Positions 51,995 through 59,097 of a DNA stretch of 64,000 nucleotides are shown here, piece by piece (positions within the stretch are counted from its first letter, which is position 1; every line of letters starts with the position of its first letter). The notes below the pieces were generated by a model, which worked only from the letters and a program-made list of their open reading frames with translations, searched no databases and was not told the origin of the DNA. Made by a program: the position numbers and the translations under genes. The DNA comes from Agrilactobacillus yilanensis (GTDB taxonomy: Bacteria; Bacillota; Bacilli; Lactobacillales; Lactobacillaceae): the NCBI RefSeq assembly GCF_003946725.1, contig NZ_RHOY01000004.1:1-64000 (forward strand), given 5' to 3'.

Positions 51995-52747
51995 CTATGC
52001 CACGGTAGTTGTGTTTAAAGAATTCACAAAACTGCTAATCCGGCCAGGTACTGTCCCCGACAGAAGTTGCGCTGCCGGGCCTTTAGCAATAATCTCACCA
52101 TCTTCGATAAAAACGGCTTGATCACCGATTTTACGGGCAAAGGCCATTTCGTGGGTGACTATAACCATCGTGATATTTTCTTTTGCTAAAGCCGCAATCG
52201 TATTCAAGACACTTTCTACCAATTCTGGATCTAATGCAGAAGTGGGCTCATCAAACAAGATTACTTTAGGCCGAACGGCAATTGCCCGAGCGATCGAAAC
52301 CCGTTGCTGTTGCCCGCCGGAAAGTGTATTGGGATACTGATCAGCCACCTCTAAAAGCCCGACTTTTTCTAAGACTTCTTTTGCTCTTTTTTCAGCATCT
52401 GCGTTTGAAAGCTGTTTATTTAAAACTAGTGCAGCGGTGACGTTTTTTAAAACAGTTAAATTTTTGAATAAATTAAATTGTTGAAATACCATTGCTGAAT
52501 GACTTCTTATTTGCTGAATGGTCTGCTTTTGAATAGCACCGGCAGTAGCTTGAATGCCATCAACTTGCAACGTGCCTTGTGTTGGTAACTGCAATAAATT
52601 TAAAGTCCGTAATAACGTGGTTTTGCCAGAACCGCTGGGCCCTATAAAGACGGTTACTTTACCGGCCTCAACTTCTAAATTAATGTGTTTCAAGATTGGC
52701 CTGTTTCCCAGGGTTACGGATAAATCTTGTACTTGAATTAGGGACAT
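51995..52747 (-). CDS. Amino-acid ABC transporter ATPase (YxeO-like)
   Basis: A 250-residue PAAT-family ATPase: Walker A GPSGSGKTT near residue 37, signature LSGGQQQRVSIARAIA near 142, Walker B VILFDEPTSALDPE near 163. It energises the permease encoded immediately upstream. Its start lies 68 nt inside the permease frame with GGAGG at proper distance, an unusually long but plausible overlap. Confidence 0.93.
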   Translation of the reverse strand: MSLIQVQDLSVTLGNRPILKHINLEVEAGKVTVFIGPSGSGKTTLLRTLNLLQLPTQGTLQVDGIQATAGAIQKQTIQQIRSHSAMVFQQFNLFKNLTVLKNVTAALVLNKQLSNADAEKRAKEVLEKVGLLEVADQYPNTLSGGQQQRVSIARAIAVRPKVILFDEPTSALDPELVESVLNTIAALAKENITMVIVTHEMAFARKIGDQAVFIEDGEIIAKGPAAQLLSGTVPGRISSFVNSLNTTTVA

Positions 52748-53423
52748 GAACGAACCTCCTATAGGGTTTATTTAAGCTTTTTTCAATGAGATGCTGGCCC
52801 CAAGTGATCACGACAATCAAGAGCCAATAAACAAGTCCCACTGCAACGTAAGTTTCAAAGTATTTAAAGGACGCACCGGCTAACATTTTACCTTGTGCAA
52901 ATAATTCTGTAATGCCTAAGGTAAAGGCCAAAGACGTTTCTTTTAATAAGCTGATAAAAGTATTGCTAGTGGCAGGTATCGCATTAATCACTGCTTGGGG
53001 CATAACGACATGAATCAATAGCTTTGGATATTTGATATTTAAAGCCAATCCCGCTTCAATTTGGCCTTGGTCCACAGAATTAATGGCTGCCCTGAAAATC
53101 TCCGCCAAATAAGCCGATTGTTTAATCCCTAACCCGCAAATAGCGGTCATTAGCGCGGGCACTCCTTTAAAGACGGGAAAAATCTGGGGTAAGCCATAAT
53201 AAACGATAAACAACTGTACCAATGTAGGTATGCCTCTAAAAATAGAGACATAAATTTTGGCAATATTACGTACAAAAGTGATTGATGACGCTTGTAATAA
53301 GGCGACGATAATTCCTAAAATAACTGCTAAAGCCATGGCTAAAAACGCCATGAATAAAGTGCTGGGTATATATGAAAAAAGCTGCGGAAAAGCTTTAAAA
53401 AAGTAAGACCAATCAAATGCCAT
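52680..53423 (-). CDS. Amino-acid ABC transporter permease (YxeN-like)
   Basis: A 247-residue permease with five helices and the ATPase-contact motif (QIEAGLALNIKYPKLLIHVVMPQAV). The last ~23 residues (HVPNSSTRF...) are encoded over the start of the ATPase gene and have no family counterpart that I recognise, so the C-terminus may be extended by loss of an earlier stop. It is the second gene of the Met T-box operon. Confidence 0.88.
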   Translation of the reverse strand: MAFDWSYFFKAFPQLFSYIPSTLFMAFLAMALAVILGIIVALLQASSITFVRNIAKIYVSIFRGIPTLVQLFIVYYGLPQIFPVFKGVPALMTAICGLGIKQSAYLAEIFRAAINSVDQGQIEAGLALNIKYPKLLIHVVMPQAVINAIPATSNTFISLLKETSLAFTLGITELFAQGKMLAGASFKYFETYVAVGLVYWLLIVVITWGQHLIEKSLNKPYRRFVHVPNSSTRFIRNPGKQANLETH

Positions 53424-53438
53424 AAAGTACAGTCCTCC

Positions 53439-53993
53439 TTAGGAAATTAGAATTTCATGTTGGTAGTATTGGGTAACCTGTGGCGCCATCTTTGCTTTTA
53501 AACGGGCTTCATCAAATATTTTCATGAGATAAAGGGTCCGGTGATCGGGAAATTTATCCACAATAACTAGCGGATGATAACCTAATTTAAAATAAGTTCT
53601 TTTTAACCAAGGATGTTCATACGCTGTGCCTAAAGTTACCCCTGGTGCTTTTAAAACTTCTAAAACATAATGTTGTTCCGCCCATTGAATCAGCTGCTTA
53701 GCATACCCTAACCCTTGATATTTTGGGGCGACGGCTATCCAGCCTAAGTGCGGACACGGATAAGGTCCGGGATTTGCTGACCAAGGCAGGCGTACCGAAA
53801 TGGTTCCAATAATTTTGCTGTCTTGACTTAAAACAAAAGTAGGCGTTGTCTGAATGTGTTGGCGAACTTGTTGCGTTGTCACATCAGCGGCTTTAAAATA
53901 AATGCCTATTTTTTTATCAGCGGCATAAGCTTCATTTAATAATTTTTTTATCTCATCAGCCTGCACAATTTGTGCTGTATCTATCTTTAACAC
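53439..53993 (-). CDS. GNAT-family N-acetyltransferase (YxeL/SnaB-like position)
   Basis: A 184-residue acetyltransferase. GTISVRLPW, then LGWIAVAPKYQGLGYAKQLIQWAEQHYV near residue 95, contains the Q/R-x-x-G-x-A acetyl-CoA motif. It is the first gene behind the Met T-box. In the Bacillus yxe operon the corresponding YxeL acetylates S-(2-succino)cysteine; the same role here is inference from gene order. No deacetylase like YxeP is visible in this operon. Confidence 0.8.
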   Translation of the reverse strand: MLKIDTAQIVQADEIKKLLNEAYAADKKIGIYFKAADVTTQQVRQHIQTTPTFVLSQDSKIIGTISVRLPWSANPGPYPCPHLGWIAVAPKYQGLGYAKQLIQWAEQHYVLEVLKAPGVTLGTAYEHPWLKRTYFKLGYHPLVIVDKFPDHRTLYLMKIFDEARLKAKMAPQVTQYYQHEILIS

Positions 53994-54009
53994 TGTGTCT
54001 CACCCCTAT

Positions 54010-54270
54010 TTTTGGCTAAAAAAATCGCCCCTATCTTTACGACAGGGACGAAAAATATTCCGTGGTACCACCCAAATTCACTGAATTTTAAACTTTCAGC
54101 CTTAACGACACGTGTTCATGTCTGGGGTGGTAACGTACCCTAACGATCAATTAGCTTGCACTAATTAATGCCAAATGAGTTCATCTTCGGACTACTTTCA
54201 AATCCACCCTTTCACCAATCGGTGGTCGCTAAAAATTTACTCGTAGAACTACTCTTCTCATTAACAGCTT
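54010..54270 (-). promoter_or_regulatory. Methionine T-box leader of the yxe-like operon
   Basis: On the minus strand the leader starts with GAGAAGAGTAG (54249-54259). The specifier GAAG-ATG-AACTC has its ATG at 54182-54184, the T-box is GGGTGGTACCACG (54061-54073) and the terminator GTCCCTGTCGTAAAGATAGGGGCG + T run spans 54017-54050. The ATG specifier means response to uncharged tRNA-Met. It controls uptake and processing genes downstream, tying them to sulfur amino-acid supply. Confidence 0.9.
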
Positions 54271-54288
54271 GCTATAAATAAATTGTGC

Positions 54289-55395
54289 TTAATGCCAAAC
54301 TTCTTGCGCCACTTCTTTAACTAAAGTTAGTTTGGCCCATTGTTGTGCTTCCGTTAATTTATTGCCTTCTGCAGTGGAGGCAAAGCCGCATTGGGTGGAT
54401 AACGCTAGATTTTCTAATGGTACATAAGCAGTTGCTTCTTTGATCCGCGCCTTTAAAGTGGCTTTAGATTCTAACTCTGGAAATTTAGAAGTCACTAAGC
54501 CTAAAACAATAACTGCGTTAGGTTGGCCTTCATGAAGGGCTTTTAATGGTGAAAAATCCCCTGAACGTTCATTATCGTATTCTAAGAAGAAACCGTCGTA
54601 AGGCAATTGCTTTAAGTATTTCACAACTGGTTCATAACCACCGCTAAATAAAAAGGTAGAGTGGAAATTTCCCCGACAAATGTGCGTTGTTACGGTTAAG
54701 TCTTCAGGTAAATCCTTCAAAATTGCCTGGGTCACTGTTGTAAATTCAGCACCGAGTTTTTCATATTTTTCATGGGCTTCTGGTTGATCTAAAGTGTCAT
54801 TTAATTGTTCGATTAAATAAGCCCAAGACGTATCATCCAGTTGAATATAACGGGCCCCTAATTCGTAGAAATGTAAAATTGTCTGCCGGTAAGCTTTGAC
54901 AATATCTGCCAAATAAGCCGCACGATCTTCATAAAAATCGGTCACATTTTTAATTAAGTTATCCCGAATGATTAAAGATGGCGCCGGAATCGTCTGTTTG
55001 GCCAAAACGCCATCAGGGGTAACACTTTTTAGATATGTAAAAGCGTCAAAGAAGGGATGTTCTGGATTAAAGGCAATTTTACCAGTTAATGTTAAATCAT
55101 CGGTATTGGCCACTTCACCATTAAAGCCATAATTATTTTCATGCGGTACATTGGTAACCCCGTTTAAGCCCCATAAAAAATCTAAATGCCACCAACGTCG
55201 GCTAAATTCACCATCGGTTACGACTTTGAAGCCTAAACCGGCAACTTCGGTCACGACCCGCTTAACTTCGTTGTGCTGCGTTTCGATTGAAACTGGTGTG
55301 CTACCCGTTGCCTTTAAAGCAGCCGGCCGCAATAAACTACCAACAACATCATAACGAAATGGGGCGCTAATTTTATTTTGAACAGTTTGTGTCAT
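54289..55395 (-). CDS. MetE-like cobalamin-independent methionine synthase family protein (YxjG/YxjH type)
   Basis: About 368 residues corresponding to the C-terminal catalytic half of MetE. The zinc and homocysteine ligands are seen in THICRGNFHS near residue 235 and LSTQCGFASTAEGN near 340, with QLDDTSWAYL near 182. Short proteins of this type (YxjG/YxjH) make methionine from homocysteine with a methyl donor that is not settled. I start at ATG 55395, where GGAGGG lies seven bases upstream. A methionine T-box leader directly upstream supports the assignment. Confidence 0.87.
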   Translation of the reverse strand: MTQTVQNKISAPFRYDVVGSLLRPAALKATGSTPVSIETQHNEVKRVVTEVAGLGFKVVTDGEFSRRWWHLDFLWGLNGVTNVPHENNYGFNGEVANTDDLTLTGKIAFNPEHPFFDAFTYLKSVTPDGVLAKQTIPAPSLIIRDNLIKNVTDFYEDRAAYLADIVKAYRQTILHFYELGARYIQLDDTSWAYLIEQLNDTLDQPEAHEKYEKLGAEFTTVTQAILKDLPEDLTVTTHICRGNFHSTFLFSGGYEPVVKYLKQLPYDGFFLEYDNERSGDFSPLKALHEGQPNAVIVLGLVTSKFPELESKATLKARIKEATAYVPLENLALSTQCGFASTAEGNKLTEAQQWAKLTLVKEVAQEVWH

Positions 55396-55427
55396 ATTAA
55401 TTCCCTCCATTTTTGTCATAAAAAAAG

Positions 55428-55742
55428 CCCCCTACTACGGCGTGATGCACATAGTAAGGGGCGAACATTCGCGTTACCACCCTTGTTTATGTAATATTTT
55501 GCAATATTACAACTCAAAAAGTACCTGTTGATACTCTGTAAGCTAACGGTTACCACCGAGTCATGTGCGTTAACACATCACTAACTATTTAGAGTTCATC
55601 TTCACCAAATTTATCAATCTCTGTTTTCACTAGTCAGAGTCACTGCTATTGACGCGTTGGGCTACTCTTCTCCGCAAAGTTTTTTTATGACATTTAAATT
55701 AAAATTTAATGATACTATAGATTTGTTTTTAACATTTGTCAA
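55428..55742 (-). promoter_or_regulatory. Promoter and methionine T-box leader of the MetE-like gene
   Basis: Promoter: TTGACA (55737-55742), 17 nt, TATAGT (55714-55719) on the minus strand, start near 55707. The leader contains GAGAAGAGTAG, the specifier GAAG-ATG-AACTC (ATG at 55597-55599), the T-box GGGTGGTAACGCG (about 55470-55482) and a CGCCCCTTACTA...TAGTAGGGGGC terminator with seven T (about 55422-55462). Transcription is released when tRNA-Met is uncharged. Confidence 0.92.
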
Positions 55743-55863
55743 CTCTATTTTTTTTAAAATCCAAAATTAAATCATTAATTTTTATAAAAATAATGTGATT
55801 AATCCCTTGTTTATAGCGGATTTAGTCTGTCTTTAAAATTAACATTATTTTATAATAATTCGG

Positions 55864-55894
55864 TCATAATTTAGTCACATTTCACCGCTATGAT
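55864..55894 (+). promoter_or_regulatory. sRNA-2 promoter with 11-nt direct repeats
   Basis: TCATAATTTAG and TCACATTTCAC (55864-55885) are followed by TATGAT (55889-55894), 6 nt before the ATCAAG start of the RNA. Confidence 0.7.
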
Positions 55895-55900
55895 AAGGTC

Positions 55901-56019
55901 ATCAAGTAAATCATTACTTCCTCCCAAAATGTATCCTTTACTTGATACCATAAAAATAAATTTAATTTCATTTTCTTCCTCCCAATCCAGCACACGTCCC
56001 CCAAGCGTGTGCTATTTTT
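55901..56019 (+). ncRNA. Multicopy small RNA, copy 2
   Basis: About 119 nt. ATCAAGTAAA (55901-55910) pairs with TTTACTTGAT (55937-55946). CTTCCTCCC stands in the loop (55917-55925) and in the linker (55975-55983). Terminator AGCACACG/CGTGTGCT (55989-56013) has loop TCCCCCAAG, then TTTTT. It lies in the gap between the MetE-like T-box promoter and the convergent aldolase gene. Confidence 0.75.
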
Positions 56020-56068
56020 ATGTCTTGTACTAAACTTAGCTTTACCGTAAATTAATCCTCAAGCTAAT

Positions 56069-56113
56069 CAAAAAAGCAACTGACGCAAAAGTTAATTTTG
56101 AGCGGCTGCTTTC
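56069..56113 (-). terminator. Probable terminator of the aldolase gene
   Basis: On the minus strand AAGCAGCCGCTCAAAA and TTTTGCGTCAGTTGCTT pair imperfectly and end in TTTTTT, about 30 nt past the stop codon. Confidence 0.5.
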
Positions 56114-56139
56114 TTAATTATATTTATAGTCCAACGAGA

Positions 56140-56823
56140 CTAGGCGAAGGTATCAATCGTTGTCCCCGCACCAAATGTCGTTTCCCAATCATTTGTAAAA
56201 TCTACAACAGCCTGGTTAATGGCCGGCATCCCCAAACCACTCTTCAAAATATCCGTTCCCACGGTTACCGCTTGGGCGCCTTGCGCCAAAGCCGTTGTCA
56301 CTTGCGCCACATTATGAAAACTTGCTGCCAAAATTTTAGTCTGAGCTTGGTCCCGTTCAATCGCTTGGGCAAAAGTTTGTACAACCTCAGCAGCATCAAT
56401 ATTCATATTTGCCATTCGATTGTAATAAGGCGCAATATAATCAGCACCCGCCGCAATGGCCAATAGTCCTTGAATCGTTGTATAAATTGCGGTTGCTGTA
56501 ATGTGTACACCTTCCGCCTTCAAAATTTTAATGGCCGCTAAACCAGCTTCATTCGTTGGAATTTTGATATAGACTTGATCATCCACTTCCGCCAAAATAC
56601 GATGAGCGTCCGCCACCATCCCAGCTGTCGTTTGGGCAACCACTTGAATATGCAATGATTTATCTATGCCAATGAGCTGCCGAATTTCACGCATATGCTC
56701 AAAAAATGGAAATTGACCTTCTTTTTTGCAAATTGTCGGATTGGACGTGACCCCACTCAAAGGTATAATCGCTTGGTACCGCTTAATATCTGCAAGGTGT
56801 ACGGTGTCTAATAAAAATTCCAT
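56140..56823 (-). CDS. Fructose-6-phosphate aldolase / transaldolase-like protein (FSA/TalC)
   Basis: A 227-residue class I aldolase of the small transaldolase group. The Schiff-base lysine is K87 in QVYIKIPTN, with SGVTSNPTIC near residue 23 and ASFHNVAQV near 165. FSA enzymes join or split glyceraldehyde-3-phosphate with hydroxyacetone, dihydroxyacetone or related ketones. E. coli also keeps FSA genes beside glycyl radical enzyme genes (ybiW-ybiY-fsaA, pflC-pflD-talC), so it likely cleaves the product of the nearby glycyl radical enzyme. A true transaldolase role is less likely at this size. Confidence 0.87.
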   Translation of the reverse strand: MEFLLDTVHLADIKRYQAIIPLSGVTSNPTICKKEGQFPFFEHMREIRQLIGIDKSLHIQVVAQTTAGMVADAHRILAEVDDQVYIKIPTNEAGLAAIKILKAEGVHITATAIYTTIQGLLAIAAGADYIAPYYNRMANMNIDAAEVVQTFAQAIERDQAQTKILAASFHNVAQVTTALAQGAQAVTVGTDILKSGLGMPAINQAVVDFTNDWETTFGAGTTIDTFA

Positions 56824-57004
56824 AATGATTCGCTCCTTAAAGTAATGAACTTGATGTCTTTACTTTAACAAGTTTACGTTACCTTTCATACGAAACTTAA
56901 ATCAAAAATTCCGAAACACCTTACTCAAGCCTTAGCCAACACCATTCGTCAAATTTAATTCGCTGATTTTTGCACATATGTGCTGATCAATAGTTATAGC
57001 ACAC

Positions 57005-57952
57005 TTATGATATATCTAAAATACGCTGTGCCGTCACTTCGTCTGTAATCAACGTATTTAGAACAGACATTGTTAATAACGCCTTAATGCTAGGCACTTT
57101 ACTCAAAGAACGGGCCACGCCCACCACATTAGGCGTCTGCTTCAAGGCAGCCAATTCAATGGCAATTGTCCGGTTTAATAAATCACCCGTCAAAATTTTC
57201 CCAGAACGATCATAAAATGTACAACAGCAATCCCCCACTGCTTGACGCGCCTTTAACAGCTGTTGATCCGTAGCCGTTAACAAATCACGCCAGCGACTGG
57301 TATGACTGTTTAAACCACCACCGATACCGACAAACGCAATATCTAAATTTGCCCAGCAATGTTGAATTTCTTGAAAGTATTGGGCATTCATAATACCATC
57401 CCGCACATACTTAGATTCTTGAACCGCCGCTGCGTCCACAAATAAACTACGGCCACCAAATTGCCGCGCTGCGTCATAAACAATGCCATTCACGTGATAT
57501 TGCATATTTGCCGTACTGGGGCCACCGACTAAGGGCACAAAAGTTGCTTCGGTTTTGATCGGATTGTTCAACTGTCCTACCATCCCCGCCAGCACTGAGC
57601 CCCAGGCAAAGCCTACAATATCTTTTGGCTTAATAATTTGTTTTAAATAAAGTGCGGCTTCAGCAGACAAACGTTTTTCTTTTGTTTCGTGATTTTCATT
57701 TTCATAATTCGGTACGACCACCGCATTGTCCAAGCCAAAACGCCGCTTCAATTGCTGTTCCAAATCAAAAACTTTTGTATCAAAGCCCTCAATTTGTACT
57801 TTAACAATGCCCATTGCTCGAGCTTGTTTTAACATGCGGCTGATGGTGGTGCGGTAGATATTTAAAGTTTTGGCAATCTCTGCTTGCGTATTATCTTCTA
57901 TGTAGTACAAATAAGCCACCTTCGCCAATAACTTACGTTTATTTTCATTCAT
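57005..57952 (-). CDS. SorC-family sugar-binding transcriptional regulator
   Basis: About 315 residues. The N-terminal helix-turn-helix (VAYLYYIEDNTQAEIAKTLNIYRTTISRMLKQAR) is followed by a sugar-phosphate-binding SorC domain (FVPLVGGPSTANMQYHVNGIVYDAARQFGG, DIAFVGIGG). I start at ATG 57952 with GGAGG six bases upstream; a longer frame to 58015 would run into the promoter of sRNA-3. It probably controls the aldolase gene, which lies downstream on the same strand, in response to a phosphorylated sugar. Confidence 0.88.
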   Translation of the reverse strand: MNENKRKLLAKVAYLYYIEDNTQAEIAKTLNIYRTTISRMLKQARAMGIVKVQIEGFDTKVFDLEQQLKRRFGLDNAVVVPNYENENHETKEKRLSAEAALYLKQIIKPKDIVGFAWGSVLAGMVGQLNNPIKTEATFVPLVGGPSTANMQYHVNGIVYDAARQFGGRSLFVDAAAVQESKYVRDGIMNAQYFQEIQHCWANLDIAFVGIGGGLNSHTSRWRDLLTATDQQLLKARQAVGDCCCTFYDRSGKILTGDLLNRTIAIELAALKQTPNVVGVARSLSKVPSIKALLTMSVLNTLITDEVTAQRILDIS

Positions 57953-58000
57953 AGTTGACCTCCAAAAAATGGCTGAAAATAATTTTTTGTCCAATTTTAG

Positions 58001-58031
58001 GCATAATTTTATCACAATTGGCGGTTAAGAT
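58001..58031 (+). promoter_or_regulatory. sRNA-3 promoter with 11-nt direct repeats
   Basis: GCATAATTTTA and TCACAATTGGC (58001-58022) are followed by TAAGAT (58026-58031), 6 nt before ATCAAG. Confidence 0.65.
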
Positions 58032-58037
58032 GTACTT

Positions 58038-58160
58038 ATCAAGTAAAGCATTACTTCCTCCCAAATTTAATCTTTTACTTGATAACCCTAAAATAAAATA
58101 TAAATTTTTCATTTTCTTCCTCCCAATTTGGCACACGTCCCCCAAGCGTGTGCTATTTTT
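58038..58160 (+). ncRNA. Multicopy small RNA, copy 3
   Basis: About 123 nt, transcribed against both neighbouring genes. ATCAAGTAAA (58038-58047) pairs with TTTACTTGAT (58074-58083); CTTCCTCCC at 58054-58062 and 58116-58124; terminator GCACACG/CGTGTGC (58131-58153) with loop TCCCCCAAG and then TTTTT. It fills the gap between the SorC and DeoR genes. Confidence 0.75.
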
Positions 58161-58165
58161 ATGCG

Positions 58166-58930
58166 CTAAACTAAAATTAACCGCGTCTGTGCTTTAATTG
58201 CCTTAACTTCCGGCGCCGTTATTTTTAAGTTCGTAACGACATAGTCCACATCTGCCCAAGTGCCCACCTGCACTAATGATGACTGACTAAACTTAGATTC
58301 ATCAATCAATAAAACTTTGGTCACACTATTCTTTAATAATAATTTTTTCATTTTAGAATCTTCAAAACTAGACGAACAAAAGCCTTCGCGTCCGGAAACA
58401 CCACTAGAGCCTAAGAAACAAAAATCTAAATGGATTTGGCCATAAACTTCTGGATCCCGACTACTCTGAAAAGACATATCCGCTAAATTGTAATGCCCGC
58501 CTGGCGTGTACAGCTCGTTACGGGTATTTTGCAGCGCAATTAAAGCCAGCAAAGAACTGGTCATGATCGTATATTGATCAAATTCATTTAAAGCTTGGGC
58601 CAAGGCCGCAACCGTACTGCCCTGATCTAAAGCGATCGCCGCTTTAGTTTTTGGCAATAGCGCAATCGCCGCTGCCGCAATACGCTGTTTTTCTTGAAGC
58701 AGTTTCGTTGTTCGTTGAGATACCGGTGCCAACGGCTTAGTTTCTGTTAAGATTGCCTGTCCAAATTTTTTAACTAATAAGCCCTGATTTTCTAAAATTC
58801 TTAAATCTTTTCGGATCGTTTCATCGGAAACGCCAAACATTTTCACTAATGCGCTTACTTTAACCTTTTTTTGCTGTTGCAACATCGCTAAAATCGCTTC
58901 TCGACGTCTTTGAATTTCATCAGCCTTCAT
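58166..58930 (-). CDS. DeoR-family transcriptional regulator
   Basis: A 254-residue regulator with the DeoR winged helix (IQRRREAILAMLQQQKKVKVSALVKMFGVSDETIRKDLRILENQGLLVKKFGQAIL) and an effector domain (KTKAAIALDQGSTVAALAQALNEF, LDFCFLGSSGVSGREGFCSSSFEDSKMKKLLL) that senses phosphorylated sugars in relatives. It is divergent from the glycyl radical enzyme gene, separated by 167 bp, and is the likely regulator of that operon. Confidence 0.9.
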   Translation of the reverse strand: MKADEIQRRREAILAMLQQQKKVKVSALVKMFGVSDETIRKDLRILENQGLLVKKFGQAILTETKPLAPVSQRTTKLLQEKQRIAAAAIALLPKTKAAIALDQGSTVAALAQALNEFDQYTIMTSSLLALIALQNTRNELYTPGGHYNLADMSFQSSRDPEVYGQIHLDFCFLGSSGVSGREGFCSSSFEDSKMKKLLLKNSVTKVLLIDESKFSQSSLVQVGTWADVDYVVTNLKITAPEVKAIKAQTRLILV

Positions 58931-59036
58931 TGGGACAACCCCTTTAATTTTATAACTTTATTATACGCCAATACCAATTTTTTTAGTATAAAACTTGGCA
59001 CTTTTGTGCTATTTAAAATTATATCCAACAAAAATA

Positions 59037-59064
59037 TTGAATTAAAGCCTTTTTTCGCTATACT
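59037..59064 (+). promoter_or_regulatory. Promoter of the glycyl radical enzyme operon
   Basis: TTGAAT (59037-59042), 16-nt spacer, TATACT (59059-59064), between the divergent DeoR gene and the enzyme gene. Confidence 0.55.
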
Positions 59065-59097
59065 AAGCGTAACGATATAGGAAAGGACGTTTTAGTA

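Noticed and set aside
54010-55707. SAM riboswitches in front of the methionine-related genes
   Set aside because: Both leaders have T-box cores, ATG specifiers and the GAGAAGAGTAG start; no SAM aptamer features are seen.
57953-58015. Longer N-terminus for the SorC regulator
   Set aside because: ATG 57952 has a GGAGG at ideal distance, and the extension would cover the sRNA-3 promoter repeats.
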